Assembly: GCF_026191725.2 (NCBI RefSeq)
Contig: NZ_CP120863.1
Span: forward strand, 786,001-850,000
Source: Roseibium porphyridii
GTDB taxonomy: Bacteria; Pseudomonadota; Alphaproteobacteria; Rhizobiales; Stappiaceae
Length of the DNA stretch: 64,000 nucleotides
Reading direction: 5' to 3'
The notes beneath the pieces are model-generated. The model saw nothing but the letters and a program-made list of their open reading frames with translations, was not told the DNA's origin and searched no databases. Each line of letters opens with the position of its first letter. Within the stretch, counting starts at the first letter, position 1. Positions 1 to 8,252 of this stretch are shown here, piece by piece. Made by a program: the position numbers and the translations under genes.

Positions 1-389
1 GCCTTGAGCGCTTGTGCCGGCAGATCCGTTGAGGCTTCGATTTCCGCGTCGACGGGCAGTAGCCAATTACGACCGTTTACCTGAACGCCGTGGCCTGCAT
101 AAAACACCAGGGCCACATCGGCACCTTGTGCCTTGCGGCCGAATTGCTTCAGCCCATCCCAGAAATCCTGGCGGTTTCCGTCTATGATCCGGACCACATC
201 AAAGCCCAGTTCCACCAATTTTGCTGAAATCAGGTTGGCATCGTTCGCCGGATTACGCAGCGCTGGCATCGCCTGATAGGCACCGTTGCCGATCACGAGC
301 GCGGCTTTGCCCGCAGCCAGGACCGGACCGGGTCCGGCGAAGGCCAGAAAGAATATCAGTCCCGCAATTGCTTTCCGTATTCCAGTCAT
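1..389 (-). CDS. Caspase-like (peptidase C14) secreted protein, N-terminal part
   Basis: The gene reads leftward from ATG at 389 and runs off the window edge, so about 129 residues are visible. A hydrophobic segment at residues 5-25 ending in an Ala-rich cleavage region indicates export. The mature part starts with a KAALVIGNGAY strand, followed by NPANDA, and further in YAGHG, which carries the catalytic His of caspase-like/metacaspase domains. The catalytic Cys would lie outside the window. The family comprises Cys proteases or pseudo-proteases of unclear role in bacteria. The frame is also open upstream of the ATG, into the methyltransferase relic described next. The signal peptide favours the ATG at 389. 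Confidence 0.85.
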   Translation of the reverse strand, partial: MTGIRKAIAGLIFFLAFAGPGPVLAAGKAALVIGNGAYQAMPALRNPANDANLISAKLVELGFDVVRIIDGNRQDFWDGLKQFGRKAQGADVALVFYAGHGVQVNGRNWLLPVDAEIEASTDLPAQALK

Positions 390-484
390 CAGCAGCCTCC
401 CACAGCGATAGAATGAAAACTGTCGCGAGGCTGTCAAGGCAAGGAAATTCTTGTAGAAGGCCGCGCCGCTTGCACTGAGCTTGC

Positions 485-599
485 CGGCGAGGACGGAGCG
501 GCCGGTGTGGAATGCGTTGATCGGACGACGATCCCGGACGGCTATTGCGCCGGCCATCGCCACATTGATGCCGAACTTGATCGGGATCTTAACTGGGAA
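485..599 (-). pseudogene. Decayed C-terminal fragment of a SPOUT (TrmH/SpoU-type) RNA methyltransferase
   Basis: Translated on the minus strand, this stretch gives VKIPIKFGINVAMAGAI followed by a basic tail. It matches the C-terminal SAM-binding knot of the methyltransferase at 9130-9696 (VKIPTKFCINVAMAGAI). Similarity is clear in the DNA too, roughly 80 percent over about 50 bases by eye, centred on 541-590. The residues before it (600-700) do not resemble the family, and there is no room for the N-terminal two thirds. I therefore call it a relic rather than a gene. It reads in frame into the caspase-like gene downstream. Confidence 0.5.
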
Positions 600-967
600 A
601 TCGCGGGCGATCGAAAAACGGCTCCCGGCTGATATTGTTGTTAGCTGGACACTGTCCGCACCCGTTCCGCAGGTGCCTTTTTGGCGCAATGGATTGTAAA
701 AAATGCGATTTTCGCTCCAAGTACCAATACCTGTCCGGTCACTCAAACGCGCTTTGATTGCGCTCAGCAGCAAAGCAATCCCGGTGGGACGCCCGTCGCT
801 GTGCTCAGGTCAATTCACAAAAGAATAACAAGGAACGCCGGCACCTGACGGTGCTGAACTTGCATTTATCGCTCCACTCTATTCTTACGTGCAAAAACAC
901 AACTTTTGATAGAATTTGTGATCTGTGAGCAACTATTTAGACTTAAGCCAATGGAAGATTTTCACTC
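600..967. other. Intergenic region upstream of the type I secretion operon
   Basis: No supported gene was found. The last 130 bases before 968 are visibly AT-rich and presumably hold the promoter of the secretion operon. I saw no clear palindromic operator and no good Shine-Dalgarno beyond the purine run (GGAAG) about 10 bases upstream of the ATG at 968. Confidence 0.4.
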
Positions 968-3157
968 ATGAATGAAGGCGAACTCGATCCACAAGCGCTT
1001 GATCACCTTATCGAAATCGCTAAGCATCATGAGTTGGCGGCAGATCGCGCCAAGATTGAATTTGAATACTCCATAGGTGAAGAACCTCTTACCGAGATGC
1101 GCCTTCTGCGAATTGCGCAGGATCTGGGTTTGCAGGTCTCTTCGAAGCGATTGTCTTGGAGCCAATTTGGGAAGCTGGGTCAGGCTTATCCGGTCATTTT
1201 AGTTCTCAAATCAGGCGAGACCCTCCTAATTTCCGGTTACTCGGAAGATCCTGAAACTGGCAGAGACTATGTTTTTTCAGCGCAAAGATGCCTGGAGACA
1301 AAGCAATTCGAGCATGAACCGATTGCAGCAACAGACTTAAGCCGTGGCTGGAAAGGCACGATATATCTCTTCAGAAGAACCACGGATGAGGCCGTTGCCA
1401 GCGAGTTCGGCCTGGGCTGGTTCTTCAAAGAGGCTCTTAAACAGAAAGTGCTGTTCACGGAGATCATTCTCATTGCTCTGATGATCCACGCTACTGCGTT
1501 GGCCGTCCCGCTCTTTTTCCAGATCACGGTCGACAAGGTGCTTGTCCATCAGAGCTTTCAGACGTTGAATGTGCTCGCGGTCGCTGTCGTGATTGTTCTG
1601 CTGTTCCAAGGCGTTTTCAACTTTCTGCGCAACTACCTTCTCGCATTCGCAACGTCGAAAATCGATATGAGAACGGCCACCCGGACGTTCGGTCATCTGG
1701 TCCGGTTGCCCCTTTCGTTCTTTCAGCGTTCGACTGCCGGCGTTTTGACAAAGCATATGCAACAAACGGATGAAATCCGGGATTTTCTGACCGGAAACGT
1801 TCTGACCACAGCCCTCGATGCGACCGCGCTGTTTGTGTTTATTCCGCTTCTTTTTCTCTATAGTTGGGAACTTGGACTGATCGTGGTGGGCTTCTCCCTT
1901 CTGATCGCCATGGTCATCGCAGGAATGATCCGTCCGTTTTATTCCGCTCTCATGCGCCTCTACTCGGCGGAAGGAGAGCGGCAGTCCCTGCTTGTGGAGA
2001 GTATTCACGGCATTTCGACCATCAAAAGCATGGCTCTTGAGCCACGGCGAAACCGCATATGGGACAACAGCTCGGCGCAATCGGTTCGAACCAACTTCAA
2101 AGTCGATAAAATCGGAACGACGGCAGAGAGCATCGTCCAAACGCTAGAGCAGCTGATGTCCGTCGTCATTTTGTTTGTGGGCGCTCATATGGTCTTCAAA
2201 GGCGACATGACCGTCGGCAAGCTGATTGCCTTCAAAATGCTGTCCAGCAATGTCAGCCAACCCCTGATCAAGATTGTCGAGATGATCCATGAGTATCAAA
2301 AGGCGCGTCTGGCCGTCAGGATGCTCGGCAACATCATGAACACCAGGACGGAGGGCAATTCTTCCTCACAAACGCTTACGCCGGATGTCTCCGGCCAAAT
2401 CACCTTTGAGAACGTCACATTCACCTATGACGGTTCGGACAAGCCCGCGCTTCAGAATGTCTCGTTTTCAATCGAGGCCGGTGAAACAATTGGCATCGTT
2501 GGAGAAAGCGGGTCGGGAAAATCCACTCTGGCCCGATTGGTGCAAGGTCTTTATGCCGTTAACGACGGCAGAGTGAAATTCGATGGGATTGATCTCCGGG
2601 AAATCGATCTTGCGCATTTGCGGCGATCGGTGGGAATCGTGCTTCAGGAGAATTTCCTGTTTCGCGGAACCATTCGGGAAAACATAGCCCTGACGGTGGC
2701 GCACGCGCAGTTGGAAGACGTCAGGAAGGCTGCTCAGCTTGCCGGAGCGGCGGGTTTTATTGAAGACCTTCCTTCGGGCTACGACACGTTTTTGGAAGAA
2801 AATGCCACAAATCTGTCGGGTGGCCAGCGGCAACGGCTGGCGATCGCGCGGGCCTTGTTGCGCAATCCGAAGCTGCTTGTTTTTGATGAGGCAACGTCCG
2901 CACTCGATGTTGAGTCGGAGACCATCATCCAAAGCAATCTGAGCAAGATAGCCGATGGTAGAACCATGCTGATTATCGCACACCGTTTGTCGACCCTGCA
3001 CGACGCGGATCGCATTCTGGTTCTGGACAAGGGGCGTGTCGAAGCCTTCGCGCCACGCCGGGAGTTGCTGGATGAACGGAGCCCGCGGTTTTCCCCGGCG
3101 TTTCAAAGAATGTGGGACATTCAGGTGAAAAATGCTCTTGGAGCAGATCATGCGTGA
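968..3157 (+). CDS. Type I secretion ABC transporter, HlyB-like, with inactive C39 domain
   Basis: A 729-residue inner-membrane exporter of unfolded substrates. Residues 1-130 resemble a C39 peptidase-like domain without its catalytic Cys, as in HlyB, where it binds substrate instead of cutting it. The membrane domain spans roughly residues 155-440 with hydrophobic helices. The ATPase domain has Walker A GESGSGKST near residue 512, signature LSGGQRQR near 616, Walker B LLVFDEATSALD near 636 and an H-loop His near 672. It overlaps the adaptor gene downstream, so the two are translationally coupled. No TolC-type outer-membrane component is encoded here and it must come from elsewhere. Function is secure by family. 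The substrate is inferred from the operon. Confidence 0.93.
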   Translation: MNEGELDPQALDHLIEIAKHHELAADRAKIEFEYSIGEEPLTEMRLLRIAQDLGLQVSSKRLSWSQFGKLGQAYPVILVLKSGETLLISGYSEDPETGRDYVFSAQRCLETKQFEHEPIAATDLSRGWKGTIYLFRRTTDEAVASEFGLGWFFKEALKQKVLFTEIILIALMIHATALAVPLFFQITVDKVLVHQSFQTLNVLAVAVVIVLLFQGVFNFLRNYLLAFATSKIDMRTATRTFGHLVRLPLSFFQRSTAGVLTKHMQQTDEIRDFLTGNVLTTALDATALFVFIPLLFLYSWELGLIVVGFSLLIAMVIAGMIRPFYSALMRLYSAEGERQSLLVESIHGISTIKSMALEPRRNRIWDNSSAQSVRTNFKVDKIGTTAESIVQTLEQLMSVVILFVGAHMVFKGDMTVGKLIAFKMLSSNVSQPLIKIVEMIHEYQKARLAVRMLGNIMNTRTEGNSSSQTLTPDVSGQITFENVTFTYDGSDKPALQNVSFSIEAGETIGIVGESGSGKSTLARLVQGLYAVNDGRVKFDGIDLREIDLAHLRRSVGIVLQENFLFRGTIRENIALTVAHAQLEDVRKAAQLAGAAGFIEDLPSGYDTFLEENATNLSGGQRQRLAIARALLRNPKLLVFDEATSALDVESETIIQSNLSKIADGRTMLIIAHRLSTLHDADRILVLDKGRVEAFAPRRELLDERSPRFSPAFQRMWDIQVKNALGADHA

Positions 3158-4529
3158 TCCGTTTGGCTACCGGAGAACCACTGAACTATCCGAGCTTGCC
3201 GATGGTACCTCAGACAAGGTCGAGCGGCATGCGATTCCCTTTCAGCCGGACTCCGTCGAAGTGGAGCTGAAGCGCTTGCCGTATCTGGCACGCGTTTCCC
3301 TCTACACGATCCTGTTTCTGATGGTATCGGCAGTCGGTTGGGCCGCATGGGCTCAGATAGACCGGACCGTCACAGCACGCGGCAAGCTGGTCAGTCAGTC
3401 GAGAACGGTCGTCAAGCAGCCCTACCAACCGTCGGTCATCCGGAGCCTGGATGCAAAGGCCGGGGACTACGTCAAAGAAGGCAATTTGATAGCGTCACTG
3501 GATCCCACGCTCACCAAGGCCGACAGGGGTCAGCTTCAGGCAAAAATCCGCCTTCTTGAGTTGGAAGGCGCGCGCCTCGTGGCCGAGCAATCCGGCCTTG
3601 CTTTCAGGCCCGAGCAAAAGTCCGATCTTTCCAATCTGCAGCTTGAACTCTTCAAACGGCGTCAGTTTGAGAAGGATGCAACGCTGGAAAAATTTCACGC
3701 TCAGGTCCAGACGCTTGATTCCCAGATCGAAGTTGCACGCGCACAGGCTTCGCAATTTCGAGCGCAGAAGGAACTGGCTAAGATCAAGCTCGACAACGCT
3801 GAAAAACTCCTGAAATCGAACGCGGGTTCACGCATCCGATTTCAGGAGGCATCTACGGAAGTTGAGCGCCTGGAAGCCGCACAAGTTGAAAAGGAACGGG
3901 AGCAGGACCGGTATGCGCGCCAGAAAAATGTGGTGCAGGTGGAGCGGGAACTCTTTCTGTCGTCTTACGCGCTCAGTATCGAGGAGCGGCTGTTGGCAAT
4001 TACGACGGAGCTTGAACAGTTGCGTTTCGATCTGCAGAAGATCGTGAAGATGGGCGAGTTTGATGAGTTCAGGGCCGACTCGGACGGCATCATCCTGGAG
4101 GTCACCAACAAATCAGTTGGGTCGGTTGTCGAAGCCGCTGAAGTGCTGTTCACATTCGTCCCAACCGATCAGGGACTGGATGTGGAACTCGACTTGACGC
4201 CGCAGGATATCGGATGGGTGCATGTCGGACAGCCCGTCCGCATCAAGCTGGATCCCTTTCCGTTTCAACGGCACGGCACATTGGAAGGTGAGCTGACTTC
4301 GATTAGTCCGGATGCCCTTCAAGACCAGTCCAGCGGGCAGACGCAGGTCTACTACAAGGCGCGGGTGTCCATCACCCACAACAAACTGAGAAATCTGCCC
4401 TCCGGATTTGAACTGCTGCCTGGCATCACATCCACCGCGGAAATCAAGATCGGCAAGCGATCAATCCTCTCCTATCTCACCGATCCATTCCACAAAGCCC
4501 TTGATGAGAGTTTGAAAGAGCCAAACTGA
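3150..4529 (+). CDS. HlyD-family periplasmic adaptor of type I secretion
   Basis: A 459-residue membrane fusion protein that bridges the ABC transporter to an outer-membrane channel. One transmembrane helix lies near residues 45-65. A lipoyl/barrel-sandwich half follows (RTVVKQPYQPSVIRSLDAK, then DYVKEGNLIASLD). Long Glu/Arg/Gln-rich alpha-hairpin coiled coils fill residues 130-320, followed by the second lipoyl half and beta-barrel. The chosen ATG overlaps the transporter stop by 8 bases and has GGAG six bases upstream. An in-frame ATG at 3132 is the alternative. It ends by a one-base overlap with the next gene. Length and domain order are normal for the family. Confidence 0.92.
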   Translation: MRDPFGYRRTTELSELADGTSDKVERHAIPFQPDSVEVELKRLPYLARVSLYTILFLMVSAVGWAAWAQIDRTVTARGKLVSQSRTVVKQPYQPSVIRSLDAKAGDYVKEGNLIASLDPTLTKADRGQLQAKIRLLELEGARLVAEQSGLAFRPEQKSDLSNLQLELFKRRQFEKDATLEKFHAQVQTLDSQIEVARAQASQFRAQKELAKIKLDNAEKLLKSNAGSRIRFQEASTEVERLEAAQVEKEREQDRYARQKNVVQVERELFLSSYALSIEERLLAITTELEQLRFDLQKIVKMGEFDEFRADSDGIILEVTNKSVGSVVEAAEVLFTFVPTDQGLDVELDLTPQDIGWVHVGQPVRIKLDPFPFQRHGTLEGELTSISPDALQDQSSGQTQVYYKARVSITHNKLRNLPSGFELLPGITSTAEIKIGKRSILSYLTDPFHKALDESLKEPN

Positions 4530-5278
4530 TGCGGCGGATACGTAAAAATCTGATCACAGGGCAGTCGCCCACGCATGACGCGAGTGCCTTGCGGGCTGCA
4601 CTGAGTGCAAGAGAAGCCAACCTTCTTGGCGAAAATGGTCTCGTTCATGGCCAGGACCGGTATGTTGCCACCGCTTCACCGGGAGACCTTGTTTTGCCGC
4701 TGGATCAGCTCAACGAAGAACAGAAAGCCCTGCTGGAGGAGCGTATGGGAAAGTTGGTCAGCCATACGGTGGGGTGCGGCCGCGAGCTTGAGTTAAGTGA
4801 ACTTGTCAAAGATGGTGTCTCGATTGCCGAGCCCTCCGATATTGATGCATTGATAAACCTTGGTGCAGCGATCGCTTCAGAAACGGCCTACCGTTCAATC
4901 ACCTTCGACCCGCTCCGGGCGCGTGAATTTGCAGAAATGTATCTGGCTGAGACCGAAACGCATAAGATCTTTGTCCACAAATCCCGTGGGCGCCTTCAGG
5001 GCGCGCTCTTCGGCTACGTTACCGACTATATTTTTTCGCGCGACCTGATGGCCGCCGAAGAGTTGTTCTACATATATCCCGAGGACCGCAAATCCCGGAT
5101 TGCGATCAAACTTATGCGTGCCTTTGAGACCTGGGCGCGAACCAAGTCCGTCATCGAAATCTGTTTTTCGGTTTCCACTCAGGATCAGGCCGACCGTATC
5201 GGGCGTTTCTACGAGAAGATGGACTATGTGCGGGTTGGCGGTGTCTACAAGAAAAAAATGCAAGAACATGCAACTTGA
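4529..5278 (+). CDS. GNAT-type acyltransferase in type I secretion operon
   Basis: A 249-residue protein. The C-terminal half (about 110-245) looks like a GNAT fold: a central strand ending FVHKSRGRLQGALFGYV, then ELFYIYPEDRKSRIAIKLM as a degenerate acetyl-CoA pyrophosphate loop, and a final RFYEKMDYVRVGGVYKK strand. The N-terminal third carries a segment (about residues 35-85, with SPGDLVLP and HTVGCG) resembling the start of the repeat protein encoded next. Start and stop are packed against the adaptor gene by a one-base overlap. Acyl transfer is inferred from the fold. A role in modifying the secreted repeat protein, by analogy to HlyC and RTX toxins, is a hypothesis only. Confidence 0.75.
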   Translation: MRRIRKNLITGQSPTHDASALRAALSAREANLLGENGLVHGQDRYVATASPGDLVLPLDQLNEEQKALLEERMGKLVSHTVGCGRELELSELVKDGVSIAEPSDIDALINLGAAIASETAYRSITFDPLRAREFAEMYLAETETHKIFVHKSRGRLQGALFGYVTDYIFSRDLMAAEELFYIYPEDRKSRIAIKLMRAFETWARTKSVIEICFSVSTQDQADRIGRFYEKMDYVRVGGVYKKKMQEHAT

Positions 5279-5341
5279 GGTGTTGTGTTTACGAAATGCC
5301 TCTTGTAATTTTTCCGGGGGCTTGTTCAGGAGATATCGCGG

Positions 5342-7165
5342 ATGTCATTTCTTCCGGGTCAAGGCCGAGCCCTTATTCACGTTACAGACAACGAGATCAT
5401 TGTTCCTGAGGGCGTTCTTTCGACCCGTGAGATTGCGGTGATCTGCGACAATCTCGGACGAAGGCCTTCCGAGTTGACTGTCGGGGGTAAAGAGGCTCTC
5501 GTAAACCCGGTCTCGGGCCTAAACGCCTACGGCGGTGGCGGAGGCGGTAGCGGATCGGGTGGCGGCGGCTCGTCCCGTTCTTCCACAAACAGATCCAGTT
5601 CATCTTCGAGACAGACCGCTTCAAGCCGGCGCACGAGCAGCGGTGCGCCCGGCATATCCACTAGCCAGACGAGAACTTCTGGCGGTCCCACCAGCCGAGG
5701 CGGTTTTCGAGGCAGCCGAGCCAAAGCCGCGCGGGCTAACGTGAGCAGTTCCCGCTCAACGACAACAAGCAGCAGGCCTGCCAGCTCGAGCGGCCGCGCC
5801 CATATCAGCGCCAGTTCATCGCGCTCACGGTATAGTCAGGTTTCCCGTAACACGTCGACGGTTTCCCGTGGGCCTAGCCAGCGGGGCGGTTATCGGGGTG
5901 CCCAGGCAGCGGCAACAAGGTCCTCAAATTCGGGTGTGACCCGAAACCAGACGATCGGTTCCCGTGGGCGGACTCAAACCAGTGCATCATCTTCTGGGTC
6001 CCGATCAGGCCGGCAAACCGGAGCGACATCGGTGATGTCTGGCGGACCTTCGAGACGTGGCGGATATCGTGGAGAACAGGCACAGGCCGTCAGAGCTTCG
6101 GGATCTGGAGCGACGAGGAACAGATCCAGCGCCTCGGTTGGCCGAGCACATATCCCGGCGAGTTCTTCCCGCTCTCAATCGAGCCGATTGTCCCAGTCCG
6201 GGGCAAACGTCTCGCGTGGGCCATCTCGGCGGGGCGGCTATCGAGGGTTAAAGGCCCAACAGATGCGGGCAGGCCGATCCATGGCGAGGACGAACACGAC
6301 GGCCTCACGCTCCTCTCAAGGTCGTGCGCATATTCCGGCAAGCTCCTCTCGGTCGCGTTACAGCCAGCTCACAGGGGGGCAGGCACAGGTTTCTCAAGGG
6401 CCACCCCGGCGGGGTGGCTACCGAGGCAGCCGGGCACAGGCTGTCAGAAGCTCGAAAGCTCCCTCCACAGCTTCCAACCGGCGCTCCTCGGTAGGCAGGG
6501 CGCATATCCAGGCAAGTTCCCCAAGATCACGCTATTCCAGTCTTGTGGAAAACAAAACCAGGCTCTCCAGCGGTCCTCCCCGCCGCGGTGGGTTCCGGGG
6601 TGATCGGGCAAAAGCCACGAGATCTGCGACAAAAACGAGAACGAGCCGATGGTCGGCGAATTTCGCAAAGCGATTGAGTGCTGACGGGGGAGCGATTATC
6701 AATCGTGGTACGCTGCCAGCATCAAAGATCCCCAGCAGAGTTATCAGATGGGGAACAAGGCTTGGGGTCTATAAAGCCACCTATGAGACCCGAATTACAG
6801 CAACGGGCACTGCGCAAGTGCGGGTGAATATCGACAACAATCTTGCCAATATCCTTTCGGGAAGAAACGCGACCAGCAAACTCGGAAAACTCTGGGGCAA
6901 TACGGGCGGGAGGCTCGTTCGCCTCGTACCGAACAGAGTGCGTGTCACTTATTCGCAAGGCCTCGACTCCAAGGGTCTCGTTGCCGCCACGAAGGATATC
7001 GGCTGGAACTACAGTCAGAAGAAGAAGACAAGCACGCTCGGCGGATTTGCCGGATATCGATACAATTTTTCTACCGGTTCTCATTCTTTAATCAGCAGCG
7101 GAAGCCGGGTCGGACCGAACAACAAAGGCGCATTTGTAAATGGAGGGCTGAGACTATCCGACTGA
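5342..7165 (+). CDS. Arg/Ser/Gly-rich tandem-repeat protein, candidate type I secretion substrate
   Basis: A 607-residue, strongly basic protein that I cannot assign to a named family. Layout: residues 1-60 form a small domain (DNEIIVPEGVLS, then ELTVGGKEALVNPVSGL) resembling part of the preceding GNAT protein. A Gly/Ser linker follows near 62-78. Five to six units of about 65 residues span 100-430, each with a GRAHIxASSSRSRYS motif and a GPxRRGGYRG box. Residues 430-607 look like a folded basic domain with no recognised motif. There is no signal peptide and no Ca-binding RTX nonapeptide. Its position directly after transporter, adaptor and acyltransferase makes it the likely cargo. An AGGAG motif lies upstream of the ATG. 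Confidence 0.75.
   Translation: MSFLPGQGRALIHVTDNEIIVPEGVLSTREIAVICDNLGRRPSELTVGGKEALVNPVSGLNAYGGGGGGSGSGGGGSSRSSTNRSSSSSRQTASSRRTSSGAPGISTSQTRTSGGPTSRGGFRGSRAKAARANVSSSRSTTTSSRPASSSGRAHISASSSRSRYSQVSRNTSTVSRGPSQRGGYRGAQAAATRSSNSGVTRNQTIGSRGRTQTSASSSGSRSGRQTGATSVMSGGPSRRGGYRGEQAQAVRASGSGATRNRSSASVGRAHIPASSSRSQSSRLSQSGANVSRGPSRRGGYRGLKAQQMRAGRSMARTNTTASRSSQGRAHIPASSSRSRYSQLTGGQAQVSQGPPRRGGYRGSRAQAVRSSKAPSTASNRRSSVGRAHIQASSPRSRYSSLVENKTRLSSGPPRRGGFRGDRAKATRSATKTRTSRWSANFAKRLSADGGAIINRGTLPASKIPSRVIRWGTRLGVYKATYETRITATGTAQVRVNIDNNLANILSGRNATSKLGKLWGNTGGRLVRLVPNRVRVTYSQGLDSKGLVAATKDIGWNYSQKKKTSTLGGFAGYRYNFSTGSHSLISSGSRVGPNNKGAFVNGGLRLSD
5674..6624 (+). repeat. Five to six in-frame tandem repeats of about 195 bp
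   Basis: Within the Arg/Ser/Gly protein the box GPxxRGG(Y/F)RG recurs six times, near 5686, 5870, 6050, 6220, 6400 and 6570. The motif GRAHIxASS recurs five times between the boxes, once degenerate as GRTQTSASS. Spacing is 170-200 bp and always a multiple of three. The units differ by many substitutions, so this is an old expansion and not a recent slippage product. Confidence 0.85.
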
Positions 7166-7185
7166 GGCCTGGAAAATTCACGCAT

Positions 7186-7776
7186 GTGCTGTGTTTCTTC
7201 GCGGCCCTTTCGGGTTGGTCTGCCTATCTGACCGCAATCTCCTCCGGGACGGATGGCCGGGTGTTTCCAGGCGCATGTGAAAGGGAGACGGAGGAAACAC
7301 GGCAAATGAACTGCCTGTTTGAAGAACAAGGCATACCGGGCGTTCTGCAACTGGCGGAAAAGGCAGAGGCAGCCGCTGACCTGGAATTTGCCTTTGATCT
7401 TTATGAGTTCGCTAGTCGCAAGGGCAGTCCGGTTGCATCATACAATGTCGGTGTGTTCTATGAGGAAGGTGGGACAGTCGAGCAAAGTACTGAAAAAGCA
7501 ATAGAATATTACAGTGAAAGTGCTGCTGCAGAATTTGTTCCTGCGTTTTTCAATCTCGGTAATATTTATTGTCGTGACAGTTTTTCGGAGAACAAAAAGG
7601 ATTGCGCTTATTGGCTGCTTAAGGCGTTCCAAGCCGGAGATCTGGATGCCGGTTATAATCTGGCAATGTACTTGGTGAAAAACGAGACAGATCTCGACTG
7701 GGCGGAAGTGCTGATCAATATGGCAGCGGAACAGGGGCATGAACCATCGGCGTCCTTTTTGGACGGGATCAAATGA
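7186..7776 (+). CDS. Exported Sel1-repeat (TPR-like) protein
   Basis: About 196 residues. The first 20 are a hydrophobic signal-like segment (VLCFFAALSGWSAYLTA). Helical Sel1-type repeats follow between residues 60 and 190, with the family spacing of Gly and Ala (KGSPVASYNVGVFYEEGG, FVPAFFNLGNIY, DAGYNLAMYL, EQGHEPSASFL). Sel1 repeats mediate protein contacts. The GTG at 7186 is the first standard start in frame and lacks a good ribosome site. The frame is open back into the preceding gene, so translation may be coupled and the start is uncertain. The ATGA overlap with the next gene keeps it in the secretion operon. Base composition is more AT-rich than its neighbours. Confidence 0.72.
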   Translation: MLCFFAALSGWSAYLTAISSGTDGRVFPGACERETEETRQMNCLFEEQGIPGVLQLAEKAEAAADLEFAFDLYEFASRKGSPVASYNVGVFYEEGGTVEQSTEKAIEYYSESAAAEFVPAFFNLGNIYCRDSFSENKKDCAYWLLKAFQAGDLDAGYNLAMYLVKNETDLDWAEVLINMAAEQGHEPSASFLDGIK

Positions 7777-8252
7777 GTGGCGATTTGTGGCTCGAGAAAT
7801 TGTATCGTGGCCGGGAGTTTCACATCGTCCGAGAATACCGGAAAGCCTCTAAATTTTTCCCAAATATCTGGAATATATATGTAATTTCTTCCAATGGGTT
7901 GTCGCATCTTGTGTTTCAGGAAGACGCTGCTGAATTTGAACCCAGTTTTCTGATCCTGGACCAATCAGGCTTGTCCGATTTTTCCAACCTCCTTGATCGA
8001 ACAACTTTCTCAAACGCTGCCCTGGACTGGGACCAGCAGATCAGGGGAGTGGAAAGCGCGGTCTGCGGCGCTTTCTTTTCCCGAGTGCTTTGGGTCAGGA
8101 CACTGAACATGGATTGCCGCTTCAAAGACAACACTTGGGTTCTGCTCGTCCCCGGTCCTAAGCAGCTCGGAATACTAGGCCAGATCGCCCGGATAAGCAT
8201 GAAATACTTCAAGAATTTGGAGGCTGAAGTTGCCGAACGACAACATTCTTAA
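7773..8252 (+). CDS. Unrecognised 159-residue protein of the secretion operon
   Basis: I do not recognise a family. The protein is soluble-looking and mixed alpha/beta, rich in Phe and Trp, with no signal peptide or membrane helix. Conspicuous segments are LDWDQQIRGVESAVCGAFFSR near the middle and a C-terminal helix MKYFKNLEAEVAER. It starts inside the Sel1 gene stop (ATGA overlap). Its last 23 bases overlap the PurC-like gene, so its translation is coupled on both sides. That arrangement suggests it works with the operon's other products, possibly as a chaperone or enzyme partner, but this is inference. Like the Sel1 gene it is more AT-rich than the rest of the window. Confidence 0.65.
   Translation: MSGDLWLEKLYRGREFHIVREYRKASKFFPNIWNIYVISSNGLSHLVFQEDAAEFEPSFLILDQSGLSDFSNLLDRTTFSNAALDWDQQIRGVESAVCGAFFSRVLWVRTLNMDCRFKDNTWVLLVPGPKQLGILGQIARISMKYFKNLEAEVAERQHS

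Noticed and set aside
481..699. Plus-strand open frame of 72 codons before the secretion operon
   Set aside because: The minus strand of the same stretch carries recognisable methyltransferase residues, and no ribosome site precedes the plus-strand ATG.
1337..2140. Long minus-strand frame inside the ABC transporter gene
   Set aside because: It lies wholly within a well-supported gene, its product is Arg/His-rich without domain features, and it is a shadow of high-GC codon use.
5342..7165. RTX toxin as the secreted cargo
   Set aside because: No GGxGxDxUx nonapeptide repeats occur. The Gly-rich stretch near the N-terminus is a plain Gly/Ser linker.
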